From positions 70,670 to 134,669 of the forward strand of contig DATGLD010000041.1 of the NCBI GenBank assembly GCA_035294305.1: a DNA stretch of 64,000 nucleotides, read 5' to 3'. Shown here one piece after another: positions 34,696-43,077 of the stretch; the stretch's first letter is position 1; the number at the start of each line of letters is the position of its first letter. The translations under genes and the position numbers were made by a program. The notes beneath the pieces were generated by a model. The model was not told where the DNA came from and searched no databases. It was given only the letters and a program-made list of their open reading frames with translations. Origin of the DNA: DASRBN01 sp035294305 (GTDB lineage: Bacteria; Chloroflexota; Ktedonobacteria; Ktedonobacterales; Ktedonobacteraceae).

Positions 34696-35466
34696 ATGGG
34701 AATGTTAGATGGAAAAGTAGCCCTCGTGACCGGCTCGGATAGCGGTATCGGTCGCGGCATCGCGATTGAGTTCGCGAAAGAGGGGGCGAGCGTGGTCGTT
34801 AACTACGCGCACAACCAGAAGGCGGCACAGGAGGTTCTCAACACCATCGAGCAGAGCGGCGGCAAGGCTTTTGTGATCCAGGCGGATGTTTCGCAGTACC
34901 AGCAATGCATGAGCCTGGTACAGCAGGCAGTCGAGCAATTTGGGCATCTTGACATTATAGTCAATAACGCCGGCATGGAGATACACAGTCCTTTCGTAGA
35001 TGTCACGGAGGAGATGTTCGACAAGGTGGTGAGCATTGACCTGAAAGGTGCGTTTTTCTGCGCCCAGGCCGCGGCGCGCGAGATGATCAAGAACAAGATA
35101 CCGGGACGCATCATCAACATCTCTTCGGTCCATGAAGACCTGGCGATGCCACAAAACGTGCCGTATTGCTGCGCGAAGGGCGGGCTGCGCATGCTGATGC
35201 GCACGATTTGCCTGGAACTGGCGCCATACGGCATTACCGTCAATAACATTGCGCCGGGCGCGGTCGATACGCCGATCGATGCCGATGTCAAGGCTGACCC
35301 CAGGAAGATGCAGGCGCTGCTCGACGAAATTCCATTGCACCGCATGGGGCAGCCCTGGGAAGTTGGCAGGCTGGCCGTCTACCTGGCATCGGACGCGGCA
35401 TCATATGTGACCGGTTCGACCTATATCATCGATGGCGGACTGTCGGTCAATACGGGGGCGTTGTAG
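34696..35466 (+). CDS. SDR, glucose 1-dehydrogenase-like
   Basis: A 256-residue classical SDR. It has TGSDSGIG cofactor loop, NNAG, an active Ser in INISSVHED and Y-C-C-A-K, and the C-terminal ASYVTGSTYIIDGG typical of the glucose 1-dehydrogenase/FabG-like group. The family oxidises glucose to gluconolactone with NAD(P). If so, it could supply gluconate to the GMC module upstream. The ATG at 34696 has GGAAGG about 11 nt upstream; 34702 is another candidate. Confidence 0.85.
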   Translation: MGMLDGKVALVTGSDSGIGRGIAIEFAKEGASVVVNYAHNQKAAQEVLNTIEQSGGKAFVIQADVSQYQQCMSLVQQAVEQFGHLDIIVNNAGMEIHSPFVDVTEEMFDKVVSIDLKGAFFCAQAAAREMIKNKIPGRIINISSVHEDLAMPQNVPYCCAKGGLRMLMRTICLELAPYGITVNNIAPGAVDTPIDADVKADPRKMQALLDEIPLHRMGQPWEVGRLAVYLASDAASYVTGSTYIIDGGLSVNTGAL

Positions 35467-35827
35467 CAAAGTAAGCAGGCGGTTTGGCTGGCATAAGGAT
35501 GTGGGGTAGGAACCAGGGCAACTATAATGGTATCCCTCAGTGGCGTGAATTTAAGCCTATGAAGTGCGGGTCCCCATGGAGGGCGACCACCAGGGTCCCT
35601 CCCCACATTCCCAGCCGCCCCCGCCCTTACAGTGACTACGCGCCGCTGTGGGATAGTCCTCGTGGTCATTGTAAGGGTGGAGAAGAGTAGCGGTGGGACG
35701 GAGACCCTTGTGGCCGCCCTCTGCGGGGTCTGTATCCACATGCCTCGCCTGAATGAAAAGTGGGACCGTCCGCCGTCACACAAAGATGAGGATCTTAGAT
35801 ACCTTTTCTATACAGCGGGAGGAATAT
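35467..35827. other. Repeat-rich gap before ndh
   Basis: Contains diverged members of the GGGCGACCAC family at 35581-35600 and, inverted, at 35702-35720 (GACCCTTGTGGCCGCCC), and a GTAAGGGTGG between them. No gene or clear promoter was seen. A longer open frame upstream of the ndh start passes through here without family content. Confidence 0.55.
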
Positions 35828-37201
35828 ATGGGAGTGAATATGACCGGATCAACGCAGACAAATACCGATGCTAGTGAGCCAAAAGAGCCGGGCCGATCAC
35901 GACCGCGAGTCGTGATTGTGGGCGCTGGATTTGGAGGGTTGCAGGCAGCAAAGGCGCTGGCGAATGCGCCCGTTCATGTAACGGTCATTGATCGCAATAA
36001 TTATCACCTTTTTCAACCAATGCTCTACCAGGTAGCCACAGCTGGCCTGGCCCCTGATGACATTGCCTCGCCCATTCGCGATATTCTCAAGCAGCAGGCG
36101 AATACTGAGGCGCTGATGGCTGAAGTGACGGGCATCGATGTGGAGGAACAGCGCGTCCTGATGGGTGACGAATCTGTTCCCTATGATTACCTGATCTTGG
36201 CGACGGGCGCTACTAACAATTACTTCGGACATGAAGAATGGAGGCAGCTTGCTCCTGGCCTGAAAACGTTAGAGCAGGCAGCGGGGATTCGCAATACGAT
36301 CCTGGCAGCTTTCGAGGCAGCGGAGCGCGAAGCCGACCTGGAGAAACGCCGGCAGGATTTGACCTTCGTGCTGGTCGGTGGTGGGCCTACGGGAGTTGAG
36401 CTGGCGGGAGCGATGGCGGATTTGATGCACATGACGATGGCGGGCCATTTCCGCCATATTCGTCCGTCATCAGCGCGCATCATCCTTGTTGAGGGCGAAG
36501 ATAGAATCATGCCTTCATTCCCGGCCTCGCTCACGCGCAAGGCCAGCGCGAAACTACGCGAGATGGGGGTAGAAATCCGTACCAGCGTGCACGTGAAGGA
36601 TATTGACGAGCACGGTGTGATGATCGGTGATGAACATGTGACGGTGGAAAATGTGATCTGGACCGCCGGTGTGAAGGCTTCGCCGGCAGGTCAATGGCTT
36701 CACGCGCCGGTCGATCATGATGGACGCGTCAAAGTTGAGCGTGACCTGAGCGTACCGGGCCATCCCAACATCTTCGTGATAGGTGATACAGCAACAGTGA
36801 CCCAGAATGGCAAACACCTGCCCGGAGTCGCTCCCGTCGCCATTCAGGAAGCAACTTATGTAGCATCGCAAATAGTAGACCGGATGAGCGGAAAACTGTA
36901 CGTCAGGCCCTTTCACTATGTAGATAAGGGCACGCTGGCGGTCGTAGGGCGAGCATTTGGAGTGGTTAATATCGGGATGTTTCGTTTTACCGGAGTGCTG
37001 GCCTGGTTTTTCTGGCTACTCGTCCACATCTACTTTTTGATAGGCTTTAGAAATCGTCTTTTAGTGCTGCTCCAGTATGCCTGGATTTATCTCACATTTC
37101 AGAAAAATTCTCGCATCATCACAGGGAGTCCCGCCTGCCAGCGACTCCTGGACTCTGGCCGCATTCCAGGTTCATTGCCGCAGAGCGTGGGCAAGAGATA
37201 G
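35828..37201 (+). CDS. ndh: Type II NADH:quinone oxidoreductase (NDH-2)
   Basis: A 457-residue flavoprotein with two Rossmann motifs: VVIVGAGFGGLQAA (about residues 26-39) for FAD and FVLVGGGPTGVELAG (about 180) for NADH. It keeps the quinone-site motif region FVIGDTA...PGVAPVAIQEA and ends with two hydrophobic helices (about 390-425) that bind the membrane. It passes electrons from NADH to quinone without proton pumping. The ATG at 35828 with GGAGG 6 nt upstream is clear. Confidence 0.92.
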   Translation: MGVNMTGSTQTNTDASEPKEPGRSRPRVVIVGAGFGGLQAAKALANAPVHVTVIDRNNYHLFQPMLYQVATAGLAPDDIASPIRDILKQQANTEALMAEVTGIDVEEQRVLMGDESVPYDYLILATGATNNYFGHEEWRQLAPGLKTLEQAAGIRNTILAAFEAAEREADLEKRRQDLTFVLVGGGPTGVELAGAMADLMHMTMAGHFRHIRPSSARIILVEGEDRIMPSFPASLTRKASAKLREMGVEIRTSVHVKDIDEHGVMIGDEHVTVENVIWTAGVKASPAGQWLHAPVDHDGRVKVERDLSVPGHPNIFVIGDTATVTQNGKHLPGVAPVAIQEATYVASQIVDRMSGKLYVRPFHYVDKGTLAVVGRAFGVVNIGMFRFTGVLAWFFWLLVHIYFLIGFRNRLLVLLQYAWIYLTFQKNSRIITGSPACQRLLDSGRIPGSLPQSVGKR

Positions 37202-37275
37202 GGTCAGGACGACCACGTGGCTCGTCCTGTAGGGACGGAGCATGTTACCGGTCGCCGTAGAAAGGTTGCTCAACA

Positions 37276-39495
37276 ATGACCATCGAGATAAAAGTAGGGC
37301 CTCCGGTTATTACGATCAGCCAGGGGCGGACCTTTATGGTCACAGACAAACATGGCTATATCAATACTGACAGCGATCAAGGAGTGTATGCTCTCGATAC
37401 TCGTTTCATTAGCTTTTACAAAATCTATATTAATCGTGTGCCGTGGGAGGTGATCAATTCGAGCCAGATCGTTTTCTACGCCTCGCGTTTTCACCTGACG
37501 AACCCTTTGATCAATACCGAAGGGGGTCCAATTGACGCGCATACATTGGGATTGACGATCAATCGCACTGTGAGCGAGGGCATCCACGAGGAACTGGAGC
37601 TTGTGAATTATAGTGGGAAGGCGGCGAAATTTCTGCTGGAACTGGGCATCCGCTCCGATTTCGCGGACATCTTCGAGGTGAAGAATCACGACATCGTACA
37701 GCGTGGCAAGCAACGTACGGTATGGGATGAGAAAAAACTACAACTCAACACCAACTACGATCACAAGGACTTCCACCGTGCGCTGATTTACCAGATACTC
37801 AATACAAACTCACCTGTGGGATATGCGAACGGGCGCATCTACTTTGAGATTGAGTTGAAGCAATATGAGAAATGGCAGGTGTGTGGTGATTTTATCCTTG
37901 AACACGGGCAGCATACCAGCAAGCCGAATCCGAAGAGTTGTAGTTTTGGACAAAAAGGCACATCCTCGTCAGGCGCGACGCCGCCGACTAAGAGCCAGGA
38001 GCGCAGCGATTACGACGAACGGCAAAAGCACTGGCAGGATTCGGTCACGGATATCGCGACTCCCAATGATGACCTCTACAAGACCTATCGCCAGGCAGTA
38101 GATGACATGGGCGCGCTGCGCATCTATGATATGGATGTTTCGCCGGATGCCTGGGTGCCGGCTGCCGGCGTACCCTGGTTCGTGACGCTCTTCGGACGCG
38201 ATAGCTTGACGGTTTCGTACCAGAACATGGCCGTCTCTGCCGCTTTCGCGCGCGGCGCCCTCGAACGCCTGGCACAATATCAGGCCCAGGAACGCGATGA
38301 CTGGCGTGACGCGCAGCCCGGTAAGATCATGCACGAACTGCGTGCGGGCGAATTATCGCACTTTCATAAGATTCCTTTTTATCCCTATTATGGTACCGCC
38401 GATGCCACGATCCTGTACTTGATCGTGCTTTCCGAATATTATCGCTGGACAGGTGACCTGGACCTGGTCAAGAAACTGCGCAAGGTAGTTGATGGCTGCC
38501 TGAACTGGATAGATCATTACGGCGACCTCGATGGTGATGGGTTTCAGGAATACAAGACCTTCTCCTCGCTTGGTTACGAGAACCTTTCCTGGAAAGATGC
38601 GGGGAACGCGGTGGTGTATGCCGACGGCAGCCAGGTGAAACAGCCCAAGGGCACCTGCGAATTGCAGGGATATGTCTATGATGCCAAAACGCGCATGGCC
38701 GAAATCTACGCAATCCTGGGCGATGATGAGCGTGCCAAAGCCTTACAACAGCAGGCCGAGGAGCTGAAGCATAAGTTCAACCAGGTGTACTGGATGGAGG
38801 ACGAGGGCTGCTACGCCTACGCGCTTGACCCACACAAGAAGCTGGTCACTTCCATTGCCTCCAATGCCGGCCAGGTGCTGTGGAGCGGTATTGCCGACCC
38901 TGAGAAGGCGGAACGCACCGCGCACAGGCTATTAGAGGAGGATATGTGGTCGGGCTGGGGCATTCGCACGCTCTCGGCCTATAATCCGGCCTATAATCCG
39001 TACCTGTACCAACTGGGATCGGTATGGCCGCAGGATAACGGCATCATCGCCGCCGGTTTCAAGCGCTATGGGCTGGTTGATGAGGCAAATAAAGTGATTC
39101 GCGGCATTTTCGACGCCATCGATCGCTTTGAGTCATTTCGACCACCGGAGGTATTCGCCGGAACGCATCGCGAGGGCGTCGAAGATTTTCCGGTGCTCTA
39201 TCCGGGCGGCGCGAATATACCGCAGGCCTGGGCGACCGGCAGCATCTTCCACATGATTCGCACCATCCTGGGCCTGCGCGCCGATGCGCCCAATAAACGC
39301 CTGTACGTGAAACCGACGCTGCCGGATTGGATACCATCCATCGAGCTACGACATATGCCTGTTGGACCCTGTTCGATCACTATTCGTTTCTGGCGTGAAA
39401 ATGGGGACTCGCGCTGGGAGGTGGTGGATATGCTGGCGAAGAAAGGCACGGCAAAAGAGGATATGATTTCGGTTCAGGATGAGCCGGAAAGATGA
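37276..39495 (+). CDS. Glycogen-debranching-type glycoside hydrolase (amylo-alpha-1,6-glucosidase family)
   Basis: A 739-residue protein. Residues about 15-215 are the beta-rich N-terminal domain of the GDE family (GYINTDSDQGVYALDTRFIS); residues about 260-700 form an (alpha/alpha)6 barrel with GVPWFVTLFGRDSLTVSYQN, YYGTADATILYL and SVWPQDNGIIA. Such proteins cut alpha-1,6 branches of glycogen-like glucans; some act on other glucosides. No signal peptide, so cytoplasmic. The linker around residues 215-245 is Ser/Lys-rich. GAAAGG lies about 10 nt before the ATG. It may release glucose for the dehydrogenase-like SDR upstream. Confidence 0.83.
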   Translation: MTIEIKVGPPVITISQGRTFMVTDKHGYINTDSDQGVYALDTRFISFYKIYINRVPWEVINSSQIVFYASRFHLTNPLINTEGGPIDAHTLGLTINRTVSEGIHEELELVNYSGKAAKFLLELGIRSDFADIFEVKNHDIVQRGKQRTVWDEKKLQLNTNYDHKDFHRALIYQILNTNSPVGYANGRIYFEIELKQYEKWQVCGDFILEHGQHTSKPNPKSCSFGQKGTSSSGATPPTKSQERSDYDERQKHWQDSVTDIATPNDDLYKTYRQAVDDMGALRIYDMDVSPDAWVPAAGVPWFVTLFGRDSLTVSYQNMAVSAAFARGALERLAQYQAQERDDWRDAQPGKIMHELRAGELSHFHKIPFYPYYGTADATILYLIVLSEYYRWTGDLDLVKKLRKVVDGCLNWIDHYGDLDGDGFQEYKTFSSLGYENLSWKDAGNAVVYADGSQVKQPKGTCELQGYVYDAKTRMAEIYAILGDDERAKALQQQAEELKHKFNQVYWMEDEGCYAYALDPHKKLVTSIASNAGQVLWSGIADPEKAERTAHRLLEEDMWSGWGIRTLSAYNPAYNPYLYQLGSVWPQDNGIIAAGFKRYGLVDEANKVIRGIFDAIDRFESFRPPEVFAGTHREGVEDFPVLYPGGANIPQAWATGSIFHMIRTILGLRADAPNKRLYVKPTLPDWIPSIELRHMPVGPCSITIRFWRENGDSRWEVVDMLAKKGTAKEDMISVQDEPER

Positions 39496-39529
39496 ACTTT
39501 TCATCCCGAAAAATGGAGAAATGAAGGGA

Positions 39530-39606
39530 CTGTAGGGACAGGGACAAACCACTGCCCTACAGAGCGAGTAATTCCGGGAGGGCGACCACAAGGGTGCGCC
39601 CCTACA
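39530..39606. repeat. Two dispersed repeats side by side
   Basis: CTGTAGGGACAGGG...CTGCCCTACAG (39530-39562) is a member of the GGGACAG/CTGTCCC family, and GGCGACCACAAGGGTGCGCCCCTAC (39581-39606) a member of the GGCGACC family. They lie in the gap after the debranching-enzyme gene. Confidence 0.65.
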
Positions 39607-39646
39607 AGGACACGTTCTATATGCACATAGAAAGGATTGTTTAACA

Positions 39647-40660
39647 ATGCAAAAGAATAGAGCAGAAGTTGTGGTTATTACAGGCGCATCGGCCGGCGTA
39701 GGGCGTGCGACGGTGTGTGCTTTCGCCAAACGGGGCGCGCATATTGGACTGCTGGCCCGCGGCACCGATGGGTTAGAGGGCGCGAAAAAAGATGTCGAAC
39801 GCCTCGGAGGTAAGGCTCTCATTATACAAACCGACGTGGCTGACTCTGACCAGGTCGAGGCGGCGGCGGCAAAGGTTGAGGAGGCATTCGGCCCAATCGA
39901 CATCTGGGTGAACGTGGCGATGGCTTCGGTGTTTTCACCGGCAAAGGAGATGAAGCCGGAGGAGTATAAGCGCGTGACGGAGGTGACGTACCTGGGCCAG
40001 GTATATGGCACGCTGGCGGCTCTGAAACGCATGCTGCCGCGCGACGCGGGCAGGATCATCAACGTCGGTTCGGCGCTGGCGTATCGCGGCATACCATTGC
40101 AATCGGCCTACTGCGGCTCCAAACATGCCATCCAGGGCTTCACGGAGTCGGTGCGCTGCGAGTTGATTCATGATAAAAGCAATGTGAAGATCAGCATGGT
40201 GCAGTTGCCGGCAGTAAACACACCACAGTTTGGTTGGATCAAGAGTCGCCTGCCGAACAAGGCACAGCCAGTACCGCCGATCTACCAACCGGAACTCATC
40301 GCCGACGCCATCACCTACATCGCCGACCACTACCGCAGGCAGATGTTCATTGGCCTCTCGACGGTGATCGTGATTCAGGGCAACAAAATCCTGCCGGGAT
40401 TCGGGGACTGGTACCTGGGCAAAACCGGCTACAAGTCACAGCAGACGAGCGAACCTGAGAACCCCAATCGTCCCAACAACCTGTGGGAGCCGGTTGATGG
40501 CAAGGGTGGCAGCGATCATGGCGCGCACGGCGCATTCGATTCGCGAGCCATGAATCGTAGCTGGCAATTGTGGGCCGATATGCATCGCGGGGCGCTGGCA
40601 ATGGCGGGCGTGGGCCTGTTCAGCCTGGTAGGAGCCATGCTGTTCTGGAGGAGCAAGTAA
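39647..40660 (+). CDS. SDR with C-terminal membrane anchor
   Basis: A 337-residue protein: an SDR domain (residues 5-260) with TGASAGVG, a catalytic Ser in INVGSALAYRG and YCGSK, then an extra 75-residue tail rich in Asn/Gly ending in one hydrophobic helix (about 314-334) and a basic end. SDRs of this length with a tail appear with VKOR-like partners in related genomes as I remember them. Substrate unknown. AAAGGA lies 10 nt before the ATG; the next gene starts on the base after its stop. Confidence 0.82.
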   Translation: MQKNRAEVVVITGASAGVGRATVCAFAKRGAHIGLLARGTDGLEGAKKDVERLGGKALIIQTDVADSDQVEAAAAKVEEAFGPIDIWVNVAMASVFSPAKEMKPEEYKRVTEVTYLGQVYGTLAALKRMLPRDAGRIINVGSALAYRGIPLQSAYCGSKHAIQGFTESVRCELIHDKSNVKISMVQLPAVNTPQFGWIKSRLPNKAQPVPPIYQPELIADAITYIADHYRRQMFIGLSTVIVIQGNKILPGFGDWYLGKTGYKSQQTSEPENPNRPNNLWEPVDGKGGSDHGAHGAFDSRAMNRSWQLWADMHRGALAMAGVGLFSLVGAMLFWRSK

Positions 40661-41185
40661 ATGATCAAGATCAAGGGAAGTCCCGAGCAAGCAGAGATAC
40701 TGAGCGAGCAACTGCGGCATGGCTTCGGCCATTACCTGTCGCAACGGCGCGCTATCATCGGGCTGTCATTGCTCGCTGCCGGGTCAATGGGAATGATCGG
40801 GCTGTACCAGACAGGGATTATCCCGCATCTGCCGGAGCCGCCAATTCCCGGTCTGAATTCCGACAAAGTGGATGCCTCGGCGGAAGCTTATCAGAAGTTG
40901 GAGATGCCGGATTCCATCCTGGGTATCGGCAACTACGCGATTACGGCGGGGCTGGCCGCGATGGGTGGCATGTATCGCGCCGAGCGGCAGCCCTGGATTC
41001 CACTGGCGATGACAGCGAAAATCGGCTTTGATACCTACCAGGCCGCCAGGCTCTATCTCGACCAGACCACCAAGCAGAAGGCGCTGTGTGGCTATTGCAT
41101 CCTGGCAGCGGTAACCACTATCGCCTCGATACCGCTGGCAATTCCGGAGACAGTTGCCGCTATATCTGCCCTCATCAAAAAGTGA
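40661..41185 (+). CDS. VKOR-like membrane thiol protein
   Basis: A 174-residue protein with four likely membrane helices (about 30-50, 85-104, 112-130, 140-165). It keeps CGYC (C143, C146), the redox pair of vitamin K epoxide reductase proteins, in the CxxC position before the last helix. The first loop has DAS where VKOR proteins have the CD(x)S cysteine, so the shuttle cysteines are missing. It may work as a partial oxidase, or with a partner. Its ATG directly abuts the SDR stop, so the two are coupled. Confidence 0.6.
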   Translation: MIKIKGSPEQAEILSEQLRHGFGHYLSQRRAIIGLSLLAAGSMGMIGLYQTGIIPHLPEPPIPGLNSDKVDASAEAYQKLEMPDSILGIGNYAITAGLAAMGGMYRAERQPWIPLAMTAKIGFDTYQAARLYLDQTTKQKALCGYCILAAVTTIASIPLAIPETVAAISALIKK

Positions 41186-41192
41186 GGTCTCA

Positions 41193-42194
41193 TCACACCA
41201 GCGCAAGCGCGGCCCGTCGTTCAGCCATAGACTGGATAGGAGGTATGGCTGAAACCGGCGGCGCAACCGCACTTCGCAGTCTCTCAACGGCAAGCCGGAC
41301 TCCCTCACTGAATTGAATGTGGGGTTGCCATCCGAGGAGATTGCGCGCGCGGGTATTATCGAGCGCGGTTGCCGGAGGGTCTGCCAACGAACCGGAAACG
41401 TAGACTGGCAAGAGATCGTTCCCTAAGAGGCGAACCACGGCAGCATAGAACTGGTTAGGTGTATAGCCATGTCCAGAACTGATGTGAATGGTTGCGTTCT
41501 TACCACGCTCCAGGGCGTTGAGATTGGCACGCACGACATCATCGATAAAGATGTGGTCGCGGATTTCATTGCCACTGCCGCGAATGACCGGGCGACGATT
41601 TTCCATAAGCATAGAAATAAAGTAGGTCAGTGGATGCTGCGCCAGTTCGCAATTTGTCTCGCCATAGATATCGGCATAACGCAAAATGGTATGTTTCAAG
41701 CCATAGTTGAGCGTGTAATAGCGTACGTAGGATTCGCCGGCGACCTTGCTGATATCGAAAGGGCGGCGTGGGCAGAGCGGGGCGTCTTCCTTGATGAGAG
41801 ACGCATCTTCCTCAGAATTACCCCCATAGAGACTATTGCCTGCTGAGGCGAAAATAATTTTAGTGACATGGGCATTGACGCAGCTATCGAGGATATTCAA
41901 GAGGCCGCGAATATGTATATCGGCGTCGGTCAGCGGCGATTGGCCGATCGGAAATGGGCCACGTTCCCGTTGGGCCGCGTGATGGCTGAGGATGTCGGGA
42001 CGTTCATTGCGCAAAATCATCTCGATTTTGCCATCGCGAATGTCAAGCTGATAGAAGCGGGCGCGAGAGTCTATGGCCTGTGCTGAGCCGGCTACCAGGC
42101 TATCAATGACGAAGACATCGTGTCCGGCATCCAGGTAAGCGTGTGCGATATGGGAACCAACAAAGCCGGCTCCGCCAGTTATTGCAATTTTCAT
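41193..42194 (-). CDS. NAD-dependent nucleotide-sugar epimerase/dehydratase with Phe in place of catalytic Tyr
   Basis: A 333-residue extended SDR of the GalE/RmlB group with TGGAGFVGSH at the start, D (acidic NAD ribose ligand) in VIDSL, and the sugar-binding C-terminal part. The usual YxxxK reads F146-D-I-S-K150 (codon TTC), so the catalytic tyrosine is absent, while the Ser-type residue in ASAGNSLYG remains. It may be an inactive paralogue or use another acid/base. AAGGG lies 7 nt before the ATG at 42194. It converges with the VKOR-like gene, 7 nt apart. Confidence 0.78.
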   Translation of the reverse strand: MKIAITGGAGFVGSHIAHAYLDAGHDVFVIDSLVAGSAQAIDSRARFYQLDIRDGKIEMILRNERPDILSHHAAQRERGPFPIGQSPLTDADIHIRGLLNILDSCVNAHVTKIIFASAGNSLYGGNSEEDASLIKEDAPLCPRRPFDISKVAGESYVRYYTLNYGLKHTILRYADIYGETNCELAQHPLTYFISMLMENRRPVIRGSGNEIRDHIFIDDVVRANLNALERGKNATIHISSGHGYTPNQFYAAVVRLLGNDLLPVYVSGSLADPPATALDNTRARNLLGWQPHIQFSEGVRLAVERLRSAVAPPVSAIPPIQSMAERRAALALV

Positions 42195-42538
42195 AGCATT
42201 ACCCTTCGACTTCATTGTTGAGTATGTGGCGCAAACAGTTTTCTGGCCGCCATGACCATGAAAGAAAGAAGAAAGATTTAGTATTTCAGTCTATAGGCGA
42301 TATGGTCATGATTGCTCTCTCTATTCAGTGTAACCTGGTGGCCTATTGATACTTCTCAATATATATATCGGGCGATTTAGCAGTGGAGTGAATAAGAATC
42401 CCTCCTGCAAGGACTGCTCTGGTATTGTCCCGCGACCCCGAGACAGGCAGGTACCAGACCATGGAAAATTCATCAGGAGGTCGACCCATCGCCCGCAATT
42501 GACGCGGCTGGTCAATCCTCCTGATATATGTGAGTTTC

Positions 42539-42665
42539 CTGACATCCACTCATAACTCGGGGTGCAGGGGTTTCACCCCTGCCGGGGTGCGGGGTGTCCC
42601 CGCTTGCTTCCCCTCCCGTCCTGACGGGCCATAGGCCCGCTGAAAGAATTATGAGTGGATGGCAG
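42539..42665. mobile_element. MITE-like element, copy 1
   Basis: A 127-bp element with 17-bp terminal inverted repeats (CTGACATCCACTCATAA and TTATGAGTGGATGGCAG, one mismatch) around a GC-rich core with several short stems. It is flanked by a perfect 7-bp direct repeat GAGTTTC (42532-42538 and 42666-42672). It has no coding capacity and differs from the other copies by a few bases. Confidence 0.85.
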
Positions 42666-42675
42666 GAGTTTCGGG

Positions 42676-42704
42676 TTGACCAGACATTTCCCATGTGATA
42701 TCAT
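42676..42704 (+). promoter_or_regulatory. Sigma70-type promoter
   Basis: TTGACC (42676-42681), a 17-nt spacer and TATCAT (42699-42704). It lies 10 nt beyond the MITE copy 1 and about 70 nt upstream of the micropeptide gene, which it should drive. Confidence 0.6.
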
Positions 42705-42773
42705 CACCCTGCACACGTTATTGTCCCTGGTGCATGCTTTCCTGCGCCGCCAGTTTGGAAAGGAGGTAGAAAG

Positions 42774-42860
42774 ATGAGCAAAAGCGCACGCCGCGCAACA
42801 TCGATATCCAGCATGAAGGCATGGAACTGCATCGAGGGGGCTGGAGAATGCAGATGCTGA
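42774..42860 (+). CDS. 28-residue cysteine-containing micropeptide
   Basis: An ATG with an exceptionally strong ribosome site (AAAGGAGGT, 6 nt spacing) and an upstream promoter starts a 28-residue peptide: a basic Ser-rich first half and a tail WNCIEGAGECRC with three cysteines. No homologue is known to me. It lies 217 nt ahead of an ABC exporter gene. Possible roles are a secreted or modified peptide, a leader peptide or a small regulator. The conserved translation signals are the only evidence that it is real. Confidence 0.45.
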   Translation: MSKSARRATSISSMKAWNCIEGAGECRC

Positions 42861-43010
42861 GTTATCATTCCGCGTCATAGCGTTCTCTATTACAAGAAAA
42901 CGTATCCTCTTTTCAGCTTCCATAAGTCTCGTCTCTATTAAGATACTTTTGTCTTCTACTTTATTCCCTCTTGTGCTGGAACTCCTTGTCGCGCGCATCC
43001 TCATTCACTG

Positions 43011-43039
43011 ACCCCACCTGTTTGTTTTTGCTGTGGGGT
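43011..43039 (+). terminator. Hairpin between micropeptide and ABC exporter
   Basis: ACCCCAC (43011-43017) and GTGGGGT (43033-43039) can pair around a T-rich 15-nt loop. No T tract follows; it may be an attenuating hairpin just before the exporter start. Confidence 0.35.
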
Positions 43040-43077
43040 GAGAGGTTTGTGTCATTTGCGATTGTTTGAACACGACT

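Noticed and set aside
37276..39495. Trehalase or glucoamylase annotation for the glycoside hydrolase
   Set aside because: The N-terminal GDE-type domain and motif order favour the debranching family; the barrel alone is shared with those enzymes.
42573..43004. A 143-codon reverse frame over the MITE and micropeptide
   Set aside because: It ends in the MITE palindrome, is rich in Arg/Ser/Cys as expected of a shadow frame and lacks a ribosome site.
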